NCBI RefSeq assembly: GCF_024129865.1
Contig: NZ_JAMYFE010000052.1
Coordinates: 1 to 64,000 of the forward strand
DNA from: Stieleria tagensis
Lineage (GTDB): Bacteria > Planctomycetota > Planctomycetia > Pirellulales > Pirellulaceae
Direction: 5' to 3'
Length of the DNA: 64,000 nt
Positions within the stretch are counted from its first letter, which is position 1. Each line of letters starts with the position of its first letter. The translations under genes and the position numbers were made by a program. Shown piece by piece: positions 45,150 through 54,096 of this stretch. Below the pieces are notes generated by a model. That model did not search any database. It was not told the origin of the DNA and worked only from the letters and a program-made list of their open reading frames with translations.

Positions 45150-45482
45150 ATGCGTTTTCAACAAATCATCGCAGCTGTCACACGTAGCCTGAATCTAAAA
45201 GGCGTCCGTGAGATCCTGAGCGTCGATTCGTTTGCACGCGCAACAGACCTTTCACTCTGTATGGCGTGTGTTTCGCCCACGATGGGTCGGTCCCGAGAGG
45301 CCTCGGTGATGCTGGTCAGTTACCAGTGTCATCCGGGACGCCCGGAACAGCCGGCCATCCATCGATGGCAGCCCGCGGGTGGCATTACGGCCACCGGTAA
45401 ACGGAAACGTTTACCGGCGACGGCCCGGCTACTCGGGATGGCCAAACGTGGCGCGGCGACTCTGAATTTCAGAGATTGCTGA
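45150..45482 (+). CDS. Small ORF of unknown function with good ribosome site
   Basis: A 110-residue ORF starting at ATG 45150, preceded by GGGAGG at 45139-45144 (6-base spacing), one of the best Shine-Dalgarno sites in the window. The chain has three cysteines early (LCMAC at 37-41 and C60) and is basic in the second half. No family is recognised. It sits between comF and an ECF sigma factor gene, behind a leader with two hairpins. Whether it is translated as a functional peptide is uncertain; the ribosome site is the main argument. Confidence 0.4.
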   Translation: MRFQQIIAAVTRSLNLKGVREILSVDSFARATDLSLCMACVSPTMGRSREASVMLVSYQCHPGRPEQPAIHRWQPAGGITATGKRKRLPATARLLGMAKRGAATLNFRDC

Positions 45483-45947
45483 AGCGGAACCGGCGAATTC
45501 CTTTCGCCCCTTCCTCGCTACGAAACGCCAAACCGATGTCCCTGTCCCCCAGGCGTCTGCGATCACTCGCAGCGCTTCGACAAGGATTTCCGGCGATTGA
45601 GTGATTCCTAACTGTCTCCGCAGCAACTGGCATCGGTCCCTTGGATCATCGGCCGGTCGCCCCCGACAGACAGACGGAACAATCGCAATCGGAAACGATT
45701 TGGCAGACGCGATAACACAATCGCAGAACCGTGTGGAAATCACCGGACCAGTCCTCGGCAACGAAGCCGAGACCTTGCCGGCGATCTTTCATCGACACGT
45801 TCTGTGCAGCCCCAGACCAACGATCACCCAGGTTTGACAACCACGCCCTCTTTGAAAGGGGCGGTTAAACCGACCGCCGATAACGCTGACTTTTTCCCGT
45901 GCGGAATCGACCGCCGATTTCAGTCAGCTTTCGGAAGGAACCGAGCG
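45483..45947. other. Gap of 465 bases before the ECF gene
   Basis: Both strands have frames of 78-110 codons, none with a recognisable motif or convincing start. The stretch must include the promoter for the sigma gene. No family A or B element is here. Confidence 0.4.
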
Positions 45948-46532
45948 ATGAACATCTCCTCTGAAATCCAACTTGATTTGCAAGAATTGACCGTTGCCGA
46001 ACTCGTCGTTCGCGCCCAATCCGATGACCGAGAAGCGTTTGGCGAACTGTTCGCCCGTTTCCGACCGGCTATCGTGGCCGGTGCGATGAGCCGAGTGCGC
46101 AATGCCGATGAAGCCGATGAACTCGCACAAGACGTGTTCATCCAAGCGATGCAAAAGATCCGACAACTGCGTGTCCCCGAAGCCTTTGGCGGATGGTTGC
46201 GTCAGATCGTGCACCGCATGGCGATCAATCGTGTCACCCGAAATCGATCGGCGGTCAGCTGCGATCCGGAAACCTTGGAAGCCACTTGCGTGGTCAACCA
46301 TTCACCGGATGATGTCGCCCAAGGTCGTGAACAGGCCGCAGCGGTTCGCAACAGCATCGATCGCTTGGGGGCGCTCGATCAAGAAACTTTGACCGCGTTC
46401 TACTTGAACGGCCAAACCCTGATCGAAATGAGCAACGAATTCCAAGCACCGATCGGTACCATTAAGCGACGTTTGCACGTCGCCCGAAAGCGATTGGCAA
46501 AAGAAATGGATTGGTTGCAAGCAGCGGTGTGA
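45948..46532 (+). CDS. ECF RNA polymerase sigma factor
   Basis: A 194-residue sigma70-family ECF factor starting at ATG 45948, after GGAAGGA at 45932-45938; an earlier in-frame start in 45804 is less likely. Region 2 includes FGELFARFRPAIVAGAM and ADEADELAQDVFIQAMQKI, region 4 includes LDQETLTAFYLNGQTLIEMSNEF and GTIKRRLHVARKRLAKEM. No anti-sigma factor gene is directly adjacent, so the regulator may be elsewhere or the linked small ORF may play a part. It lies next to family B and A palindromes just downstream. Confidence 0.9.
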   Translation: MNISSEIQLDLQELTVAELVVRAQSDDREAFGELFARFRPAIVAGAMSRVRNADEADELAQDVFIQAMQKIRQLRVPEAFGGWLRQIVHRMAINRVTRNRSAVSCDPETLEATCVVNHSPDDVAQGREQAAAVRNSIDRLGALDQETLTAFYLNGQTLIEMSNEFQAPIGTIKRRLHVARKRLAKEMDWLQAAV

Positions 46533-46540
46533 CCAACGAT

Positions 46541-46787
46541 CGTAGCTGGTCTCGCCAGGGTTCAGAAATCGTCTGAACCCTGGCGGGCTGTTGATGACCC
46601 ACAAATGGCAACCCGAAGCGTGAGCGAGGGATTTTGGGTGTTCACTGGATCCCTCGCTCACGCGTCGGGTTACCAAAAACCAATGCCCCACTTGAAAACG
46701 CTGGCTTCCAAACGCGTCCGCGAGGGATTTAGCGGGTGATCAAATAAAACTTGTGGGTGATCGCCAGCCCTGGCGGGCTCAGCTACG
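46541..46787. repeat. Family B palindrome interrupted by family A element
   Basis: A perfect 13 bp hairpin (CGCCAGGGTTCAG at 46553-46565, CTGAACCCTGGCG at 46573-46585) is the family B core, and GCCCTGGCGGGCTCAGCTACG follows at 46767-46787. Between them lies a family A palindrome at about 46606-46735. GATGACCCACAA (46593-46604) and TTGTGGGTGATC (46751-46762) form an 11-of-12 inverted repeat around it. This looks like nested insertion of one element inside another. Confidence 0.85.
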
Positions 46788-46818
46788 GGAAATACGACCG
46801 TTGAGTATTCCCGTGATC

Positions 46819-49110
46819 TTAAACCGGTACAACCAAGTCGTTTTTGCCGGACAACACGGGGCGCATGATGCTGCATTGACGGACAATGAAACGGTAGGCT
46901 GAAAACGCAGCAAACAGGCCCAATCCGGATGCCGCGATCGCTACCAACATCACGTATTTGGCATCGGTGTCACTGACCAGCAACAACGTCGCGCCGAGTA
47001 GCGGCAGCAAACAAGCCAACATCAGGTAACGTTCACTCCGCCGGACAAGCGTGGTCACACGGTCATCAAACTGCGGGTCACGCAAATCAGAACGCACCAT
47101 CGTTGGATACCAAATTGAGATCGCGTACGCGCTGAGCCCGAAAAATGGATAGATCGCAGCGACACCACCGCAGATCACATGCGACACGAAAAAGTGTCCG
47201 AACTCGCGGCGTGTGAATTCAGGCGTCAGCACCCCCAGGATCGTCGGCCACAATATCGCCGCCAAACACCACAAGATGCCGCCGATCACCGCGGCACGGT
47301 GGGCCAGTTCGAGTGTTGAAAACAAGTCCTGTTCATTGGCCGGTTCACCCGCGTCGGCCGCTTCCTTGGCCCGAATGACTTGGTGGGTGTAATAGATCAG
47401 AAAACCGATGGCGACCGAAAATGCGGCCGAGTTGATACAGATCGCCAACAGTTGAAACGTCTCTTCCAATCCATCGACTTCTTCGAACAGTTTCCCTAGC
47501 GTGTCGTAATAGTTGTAGACAAACCCGAACGCAGCGGCGATGACATTGGGGACCAGCGTGATGATCGCGGTCACCAGCCACGGGGAACGCCTTGCCAGCC
47601 AACCGTGCCAGCTGTCCGGTTCGGGATCAAACAATCTCGCTGCGTCGGGGTGCAGGGTCAAAATCAGACGGGCTTCCAGTTCGGCACCCGATCCGATTCG
47701 GTCTTGCGGGTCGATCGACAACGTTTGCCGCAGGATTTTTTCCAACAGCCGCGACAACGCGTCTTCACCGTGATACGTCGGTGGATTGATGTTCTCCCGA
47801 GCGTCCAGCTGCTGCGAGATCGCCGCGGTCCAGGAACCCGGATTGCCCGTCGTCACGAACGGCCGCCTGCCCTGCCACAATTCCCACAGCAAAATCGCCA
47901 GCGAGTACAGATCGGATCGCGCGCCGACCTGCTGCGGCTGCGACAACGCGGTGGCGGAAATCGCGCGCAAGTGTTCCGGTGCCATGTAGCCGATCGAGCC
48001 GCCGAAATTGCTGGCCGCCCCGGCGCGACCCGCGCTGCCAGCGAAACTGACGTTGAAGTCCGCTAATTTGGGAACCCCTTCAGGCGATAGCAGCACGTTG
48101 GCCGGTTTGACATCACGATGCATCACGCCACGCTGGTGAGCATTCTGCAGCGCTCGGGCCAAGTGAATCCCTAGCCATGCGACTGCCATCGGCCATGACA
48201 TCCGTCGCAGGTCATCGCGCAGTGGGGATTGTTCAGGGACGGCTTGCGCGGTTTTCAAGAGTGACCGATCCACCGCATCCAAAATCAAACCGCCCGATCG
48301 TTGCGGTGGTTGCGTGTGACGGACACGGTCAACCACATCGGCCAACGTGCCACCGGGATGGAATTGCATGTACAACAAATGTGCCGGCGGATCGTCCAAC
48401 ACGCGCTGATCGAACACCCGCACGATGTTGGGATGATCAAATTGTGCCAGTGCCCGCGGTTCATCACCGGTGCCCTTGCTGACTTTCAATGCCACCAATC
48501 GGCTCATCGACACCTGTCGCGCCAAATACACGTTGGCAAACGCGCCGCTGCCCAGTGTTTGGACGATCACAAAATCATCGACCTGTTGGCCGACGTGAAA
48601 TTCGGGCGGCCGACCGCGATGGGGAACCGACGATGTCGCTTCCGGTTTGGCGCTCAGTTGACCACCCAATAGTTCCGAGACGATCTCGCGGTGTTGGGGG
48701 AATCGTTTGTCATAGTCCGCCGGCTTCAGCGTTTCTCCGGCATCCTTGCGCAATTGAATCTCCTCCATCACCAAATCCAGTGGCACCTGACCACTGGTCA
48801 GCATGTCGGGGAAACACGCCAGGTAGTCCTCGATCCGTGGCGTCGCCGCAGGTTCCGATTCAACGGCGGCGGCCATGTCCAATTTGATCAATTCAACCAA
48901 CAGGAACCGTGTCGTTTCCGGATCGGCCGGCGGCAGAAACCGTGCCAGTTCAACCGGTGAATGCAGCGGCGCGGATTCCAGATAGTTTTCCAGACACTGT
49001 TCCAGCAATCGGTCCAGTTGATCTGGGTCGGTGACCGAGCCCGCCGGAGGCGGTGTATCAATCGCATCCGTTGTTGCAGCCAGGTCGATGTGTGGAGTCC
49101 GGTCAGACAT
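46819..49110 (-). CDS. Transmembrane Ser/Thr protein kinase with DFN motif
   Basis: A 763-residue Hanks-type kinase. An N-terminal Glu/Leu-rich domain of about 170 residues precedes the kinase domain. This has the Gly loop TLGSGAFANVYLA, K209 in VALKVSKG, HRDVKPANVLL with D333 and the activation entry LADFNVSF with D351 F352 N353 instead of DFG. The metal-binding Asp is kept, and GYMAPEH is intact, so activity is possible but unusual. The C-terminal 250 residues hold several membrane segments (AIITLVPNVIAAAFGFVY and others) and a short tail. It is divergent from an ECF sigma gene, with a 112-base shared promoter region, typical of planctomycete kinase-sigma pairs. Confidence 0.9.
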   Translation of the reverse strand: MSDRTPHIDLAATTDAIDTPPPAGSVTDPDQLDRLLEQCLENYLESAPLHSPVELARFLPPADPETTRFLLVELIKLDMAAAVESEPAATPRIEDYLACFPDMLTSGQVPLDLVMEEIQLRKDAGETLKPADYDKRFPQHREIVSELLGGQLSAKPEATSSVPHRGRPPEFHVGQQVDDFVIVQTLGSGAFANVYLARQVSMSRLVALKVSKGTGDEPRALAQFDHPNIVRVFDQRVLDDPPAHLLYMQFHPGGTLADVVDRVRHTQPPQRSGGLILDAVDRSLLKTAQAVPEQSPLRDDLRRMSWPMAVAWLGIHLARALQNAHQRGVMHRDVKPANVLLSPEGVPKLADFNVSFAGSAGRAGAASNFGGSIGYMAPEHLRAISATALSQPQQVGARSDLYSLAILLWELWQGRRPFVTTGNPGSWTAAISQQLDARENINPPTYHGEDALSRLLEKILRQTLSIDPQDRIGSGAELEARLILTLHPDAARLFDPEPDSWHGWLARRSPWLVTAIITLVPNVIAAAFGFVYNYYDTLGKLFEEVDGLEETFQLLAICINSAAFSVAIGFLIYYTHQVIRAKEAADAGEPANEQDLFSTLELAHRAAVIGGILWCLAAILWPTILGVLTPEFTRREFGHFFVSHVICGGVAAIYPFFGLSAYAISIWYPTMVRSDLRDPQFDDRVTTLVRRSERYLMLACLLPLLGATLLLVSDTDAKYVMLVAIAASGLGLFAAFSAYRFIVRQCSIMRPVLSGKNDLVVPV

Positions 49111-49222
49111 TCAACCGTGATCAAGTGGGGCGGAGACAGGCCATTTGCACTCGTTATACTGCTTTGGGGGCAGGGCAGCGTAGTAGGGCCTGTCGGAGAC
49201 GGTTTTGAACCAGGTGAAACAG

Positions 49223-49855
49223 ATGTCAAATGACGATTCATCCGCTGCCGCGCTGATCCAACGGATCAAGCAAAAGGACGCCGCGGCGCTGGCCGAATAT
49301 ATCCGCCAACACCATCAACAATTGGGCGGCTTTGTCCGCTCGATCACCGGCGAGCACCTGTTGGCGTTGGTCGAAGTCGATGATTTGATCCAAGAGATTT
49401 CGGCGGCGGCTCTGTCCGGATTGGACACGGCACCGCTCGATCAATACTCGCCGATGGACTGGTTGCATCAATTGGCACGTCGGCGTGTGGTCGATGCGCA
49501 TCGATTTCATTTTGACGCCCAACGACGTGATGCCAATCGGCAACAGTCCCTGCACGGTGCGGCACCATCGGGCGGTGGTGATTCACCAGCCGGGTTGGAG
49601 CAGATGTTGGCCGCCAGTATGACCAGTCCCAGTGCCGCCTACAGTCGCGACGTTCGGATGGTACGAATGCAAGAAGCGATTGGCACGCTCTGCGATGAAC
49701 AACAGCAAGCGATTCGGATGCGTTATGCCGACGGGATGCCGACCAAACAAATCGCCGAGCAACTTGGCAAGACCGACGTGGCGATCCGAGTGTTGCTTTC
49801 GCGCAGCATGCGGCAACTGGAAAAAATCCTCGACGACGTCCGCCCCAGTCGATGA
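49223..49855 (+). CDS. ECF sigma factor linked to Ser/Thr kinase
   Basis: A 210-residue sigma70-family protein starting at ATG 49223 (a TTG 18 bases upstream is less likely). Region 2 reads VEVDDLIQEISAAALSGLD with a QYSPMDWLHQLARRRVVDAHR continuation, and region 4 reads LCDEQQQAIRMRYADGMPTKQIAEQLGKTDVAIRVLLSRSMRQLEKIL. This belongs to the ECF groups associated with Ser/Thr kinases in planctomycetes. It is divergent from the transmembrane kinase gene. A kinase of this type might phosphorylate the sigma factor to tune its activity, as proposed for such groups; the phosphosites are not visible. Confidence 0.9.
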   Translation: MSNDDSSAAALIQRIKQKDAAALAEYIRQHHQQLGGFVRSITGEHLLALVEVDDLIQEISAAALSGLDTAPLDQYSPMDWLHQLARRRVVDAHRFHFDAQRRDANRQQSLHGAAPSGGGDSPAGLEQMLAASMTSPSAAYSRDVRMVRMQEAIGTLCDEQQQAIRMRYADGMPTKQIAEQLGKTDVAIRVLLSRSMRQLEKILDDVRPSR

Positions 49856-50027
49856 CAGCGTGACAATGAATCACGTCGCGCTGGTGCGGAGGATTCATCT
49901 GAGCGGCTTCCAGATCGAAGCATCCAACGCTCACTCGATTCGGTCGTTCCAACCCGTTGGAGTTCAACCTTTAGGTTGTCCCACCTCCACGCCAGCGAAG
50001 TCGGCGTTAAAAACCCCCAGCCCCTTT

Positions 50028-52931
50028 TTAGTGGTCGGCGTAGACTTTGATGCTTTCTTCTTTGGTCACGGGGACTTCGCATTGGTCGCTGGTCACGATG
50101 GCTTTGACCAGATGGTGTCCCGCTGTCACGCCTTTGGCTTTGACGTGGTAGACCATTTCGTCGTTGGCTTTGAGCAATCCACGCGGTGTGAATGCGATCA
50201 CGCCCTGCCCTTGCTGGGTGAAGTCACCGTTTTCGACCAACTGCAAGCCTGGCGGCAGTTGGATTGCGACCTTGACGTTGGTGTCGTCACGCGACCCGGT
50301 GTTTTTGACGCGGATCTCATAGGTCGTTTGCCCATTGATTTCGATCGGGTCTGCGCTGTCGTTGATCGAGAACGTGAGTTCTGCAATCGAGTCCACAACG
50401 ACTTGACTCTCGGTCGTGGCTTGCACGCCCAGGTCAGCCGAGGCTGCGGTTCGCAGCACGCGGTTGCCTGCTTCGACCGGCAGCAACGTCAATGGAACGG
50501 TGCCCGACTGGCCGACTTGCAACTTTGGCAGCGACCAGAACACGGCATGCCGCGTCGAGTCGTATTGGCCTTCGAAATCCGTTTTGACGAAGGTGAATCC
50601 GCGATCCAGTTGAACGCTCAGTTCGACATTGCTGGCTTCGTAGGTGCCGGTGTTTGCGATTTCCAACTCGTACGTGGCTTGGCGTTCCAGGAAACGTCGC
50701 GAGGGGCCGGTCATTGCGACTTGCAATTCCGGCGCAACGACTTGGACGGCGACGGTGTCGACATGTTCCAGTCCATCGTCGGCTTTGACGCGAATTTGAT
50801 TTTTGATGATGCCCGGTTTGACGGCCCGCATTCGCAAAATCTGGCGGCGGGTTTCACCTGGGCCCAAACTGCCGATCAAATTATCAAGCTGTTTTCCCTG
50901 GGGGTGTTCTAAACCGTCGGGGACATCTTCTTGCATGATCACGCCGGTCGCTTCGCCCGTACCCGGGTTACTGACCTCAAGTTCGATTTCCAATTGTTGA
51001 CCGATCAAGACTTCCTTGGGTGCATGTTGCACGACTTTTAGTTCCGGTCGGGTGCTGATCGTGCGCACCGATGCAGCGGCTTGGAAAGTGACACGCGCCA
51101 CACTGCCCAATTCACCCTCTTGTTCGGGCGTCAATTGCAGGGTGATGGTTCGTTCCTGATTGGGTTCCAGATCACCGAGTTCCCAAAACAATTCCGGTTG
51201 GAATTTAGGGTTCGGGCGTGGCGTGGCATCGGTCAGTGTCATCCCGTTGGGGACGCGGTCATGGACTTGCACGTCCAGCGCCTTGGATCCACCGACGTTC
51301 TTGACGGTGATCACAAACGATGCCGGTTTGCCGACTTTGACTTCTGCGGGAGCGCGTTTGTGAATCACGACCGAAGGAGCTTGGGGGCCATCGAGATAGC
51401 GTTCGCCCGGCGAGGCTAGCGTGGGGGCCGGCGGAAGCATTCCGTCGGCCGCGGCGCTCTTGTAGCCGACGCCTTGGTAGATCGATTGGTTTGGTGTGTT
51501 GGCCGCTGCTGCGTCATAGGCCGGTGCTGGCAGTGTGCTCGCCGGCATCGTTGGCGCTGGCAAGGTTGGTGCCGGTAGCGCCGGAGCGGCTAGGGTTGAT
51601 CGCGGTGCCGCTTGGTAGGCCATCGGATCGCCTGCGGCGTGATCGTTGCCGGTGTTGAAGGCGCTGGCGTTGTATGCCCCCGTGTTGAACGCGCTCGCGT
51701 TGTCTTGCGGATTGTCTTGGTCCACAATTTGTGGTTGCGATGCGAATCCCATCGCCGCAGCGCCCATTGCTGCGGCGCCGGTTGCAACAGCCCCGGTGGT
51801 TGGGGCGGCGGATGCGTGCTCGGGTTGTTGAAGCGTCGCTTGCGGATTGGTTTGCAGCTGGACCGGTGGCTCGCGGTTGAGCAACATCGTGCTGTTGGGT
51901 GCGGACGACAATCGGGGTTGGCCGCTCAGTTGGTCCGCTTGCATCACCGGTGTGATCAGCGACGCCGGCGATCCCGCATTGGGGTCGACCGAATCGGTCA
52001 GCTGGGCACTTTTGGGAGGCGTGTTGGAATGTGAGACGTTGCCATAGTCGGTCAGCTGGTCGCTGTCGAATTCGTTCGCGTCCAAGCCTTCGTCGGCCAG
52101 TCCGGCTGGCATGGCCGGTGCGCCACGCAATCCCATGGGCGCTGCGCTGCGTAAATCGTTGGCTGGCATTTCATCGGCCGGCATTTCATTGGACAGGTGA
52201 TCCGTAGCGGGAGCCACATCGGCAGCGGCCAATTCCGCAGCAGCCTGTTCGAACGATGAATTGGCAGCGTCGGTCTGGGGCGGGGCGCTACCCAGGGTCG
52301 TATCGCTGGGATAAGCCATCGGCGGCGTATCGACGAATTTGATTTCCGGCTGGCTGTGAGCGTTGTCGCTAATGTTGGCGGTGTCGGCGATCGGCACGCC
52401 CATCATCACCGAGGGGCCACCGGTGGGGGCCGTCGCAGATTCCAAACCTGGCTGTAGATCGTTGTCCGCCGTGTCACTGTTGCCATCGAGCGATTCATTA
52501 TCCAATGGCGGCGCGTCGTCAAAGCTGGGGAAGCTCATCGTCATCGCTTGCGGCGATCCGGCGGCTTGCTCGGCTGACTCATCCGCTAGGGCAACATCGT
52601 CATCAGGCAGCGTCATCGCGCCGGCGGATTCGGTGTGCTGGACCAGTGCGACGCCTTGACCGGCTGCGGGCTGTTTGGCTGCGGATTTATCGAGCGGTTC
52701 TTCATCCACGGGCCGCAATGCTTCCACAGCGTCGCCAGCAGTCATCAGACGACTGGGCGGAAAACTTTTTTCCGTTCCAATCGGTGAGGGGGCTTTACCA
52801 GGTGGTATCCCGTCGGCCTGCCAAGCCGATTCTGTGGTTTCTTGTTGGTCTTTTTGAGCTTGGGCGGCCATAATGGCCCCCAACAAAATCGTCACAGAAC
52901 CTGCGGCGAGTCTTACGCCAAACGCTTTCAT
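50028..52931 (-). CDS. Exported DUF11/CARDB-repeat envelope protein
   Basis: A 967-residue protein starting at ATG 52931, with a signal peptide MKAFGVRLAAGSVTILLGAIM. Residues 30-500 are low-complexity Ala/Pro/Asn/Asp/Ser. The C-terminal half carries four DUF11-type repeats: AEVKVGKPASFVITVKNVGG, KEVLIGQQLEIELEVSNPG, RRFLERQATYELEIANTG and DPIEINGQTTYEIRVKNTGS. These bind or stack in extracellular matrices. The repeats end with a small extension (VPVTKEESIKVYADH). This should be a surface or envelope structural protein; planctomycetes use similar repeats in large envelope proteins. No sortase or anchor motif is seen. A divergent gap separates it from the esterase. Confidence 0.85.
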   Translation of the reverse strand: MKAFGVRLAAGSVTILLGAIMAAQAQKDQQETTESAWQADGIPPGKAPSPIGTEKSFPPSRLMTAGDAVEALRPVDEEPLDKSAAKQPAAGQGVALVQHTESAGAMTLPDDDVALADESAEQAAGSPQAMTMSFPSFDDAPPLDNESLDGNSDTADNDLQPGLESATAPTGGPSVMMGVPIADTANISDNAHSQPEIKFVDTPPMAYPSDTTLGSAPPQTDAANSSFEQAAAELAAADVAPATDHLSNEMPADEMPANDLRSAAPMGLRGAPAMPAGLADEGLDANEFDSDQLTDYGNVSHSNTPPKSAQLTDSVDPNAGSPASLITPVMQADQLSGQPRLSSAPNSTMLLNREPPVQLQTNPQATLQQPEHASAAPTTGAVATGAAAMGAAAMGFASQPQIVDQDNPQDNASAFNTGAYNASAFNTGNDHAAGDPMAYQAAPRSTLAAPALPAPTLPAPTMPASTLPAPAYDAAAANTPNQSIYQGVGYKSAAADGMLPPAPTLASPGERYLDGPQAPSVVIHKRAPAEVKVGKPASFVITVKNVGGSKALDVQVHDRVPNGMTLTDATPRPNPKFQPELFWELGDLEPNQERTITLQLTPEQEGELGSVARVTFQAAASVRTISTRPELKVVQHAPKEVLIGQQLEIELEVSNPGTGEATGVIMQEDVPDGLEHPQGKQLDNLIGSLGPGETRRQILRMRAVKPGIIKNQIRVKADDGLEHVDTVAVQVVAPELQVAMTGPSRRFLERQATYELEIANTGTYEASNVELSVQLDRGFTFVKTDFEGQYDSTRHAVFWSLPKLQVGQSGTVPLTLLPVEAGNRVLRTAASADLGVQATTESQVVVDSIAELTFSINDSADPIEINGQTTYEIRVKNTGSRDDTNVKVAIQLPPGLQLVENGDFTQQGQGVIAFTPRGLLKANDEMVYHVKAKGVTAGHHLVKAIVTSDQCEVPVTKEESIKVYADH

Positions 52932-53133
52932 GGGTCGCAATCCGTTAGTGAAAAAACCGACTGGTCCTTCAGTGGGAATCGTTGCATATCAAATCAACGC
53001 CGTTGGTGGAAAGTCCGCTTCTGTGGATTTGGTTCTGCCGGTGGGGGTAACGGTGTGCCAGATTTGATCGGGCTGCTATCATAAAGATCCTGCCCTTTTC
53101 CGCTTCCCACCGACCCGATTGCCCTCCCCCTTG

Positions 53134-54096
53134 ATGAACAAACATGCCCCCCGAATTATTGCGTTTCCGGTTGCCTGGCTGACACTGCGGACGCTGGTCG
53201 CCGGGATCATCGCGGTCGCCGGTGTCACCTTACCCGCTGGCGTTGCCGTTCGCGCTTTTGCCGCCGAACCCGCCCAATACGAACACGGGCCGGATTCCCA
53301 AGTCAAAGAGGGTGTGCCACATGGCAAAGTCACCCAGCATGTGTGGTTGGACAGCAAGGTTTTTCCGGGCACCAAACGTCGCTACAGCGTCTACGTTCCG
53401 GATCAGTATGATGGCAAAACACCCGCCGCGTTGATGGTGTTTCAAGATGGCCATACGTTCGAAGGCACCAGTGGCGATTTTCGATTGCCGGTGGTGTTCG
53501 ACAATTTGATTGCCAGCGGCGAGATGCCGGTGACGATCGCGGTGATGATTGATCCGGGATACAAAAGCGAGTTGCCCGAGACACGGGGTTGGCGTCCCCG
53601 GCCGGAAAACCGTAGTTTCGAATACGACACGATCAGCGGTGATTACGCCGAATTTTTGCTGACAGAAATCTTGCCAGAAGTCGAAAAAGAGTATCGGATC
53701 ACCGCCAACCCCGAACTTCGCGCCGTCTGTGGAAACAGTTCCGGTGGGATCTGTGCGTTTGGCGTGGCTTGGCATCGTCCGGACCAGTTCCGCAAAGTGC
53801 TCAGCCACATCGGCAGCTTTGTGAACATTCGCGGCGGTCATGAATTTGCGCCGATGATTCGCAAGACCGACGCCAAACCGATCCGCGTCTTTCTTCAGGA
53901 CGGTGAGAACGACCTGGATAATGCTCATGGCAATTGGCCTCTAGCCAATCAGCAGATGGCCAAATCGCTTGCATTTGCCGGCTACGATTACAAATTCGTG
54001 TTTGGCACGGGAGCACACAGCGGCAACCACGGTGGCGCCATCTTCCCCGACTCGCTGCGTTGGTTGTGGCGTGGTTGGAAGGACCAGACGCCGTAA
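53134..54096 (+). CDS. Secreted alpha/beta-hydrolase, enterochelin-esterase-like
   Basis: A 320-residue esterase starting at ATG 53134, with an N-terminal export segment containing TLRTLVAGIIAVAGVTLPAG. The esterase domain has YSVYVPDQYDGKTPAALMVFQDG, PETRGWRPRPENRSFEYDTISGDYAEFLLTEILPEVE and the nucleophile motif GNSSGG (S202), with D in FLQDGENDLDN and H in GAHSGNHGG as triad partners. The family includes putative esterases of the Fes/IroE type and feruloyl esterases. Its substrate is unknown. The stop overlaps the start of the EboD-like gene by one base, implying co-translation. Confidence 0.85.
   Translation: MNKHAPRIIAFPVAWLTLRTLVAGIIAVAGVTLPAGVAVRAFAAEPAQYEHGPDSQVKEGVPHGKVTQHVWLDSKVFPGTKRRYSVYVPDQYDGKTPAALMVFQDGHTFEGTSGDFRLPVVFDNLIASGEMPVTIAVMIDPGYKSELPETRGWRPRPENRSFEYDTISGDYAEFLLTEILPEVEKEYRITANPELRAVCGNSSGGICAFGVAWHRPDQFRKVLSHIGSFVNIRGGHEFAPMIRKTDAKPIRVFLQDGENDLDNAHGNWPLANQQMAKSLAFAGYDYKFVFGTGAHSGNHGGAIFPDSLRWLWRGWKDQTP

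Noticed and set aside
45429-45761. 110-codon minus-strand gene
   Set aside because: No motif or ribosome site, and it overlaps the plus-strand ORF with a good ribosome site.
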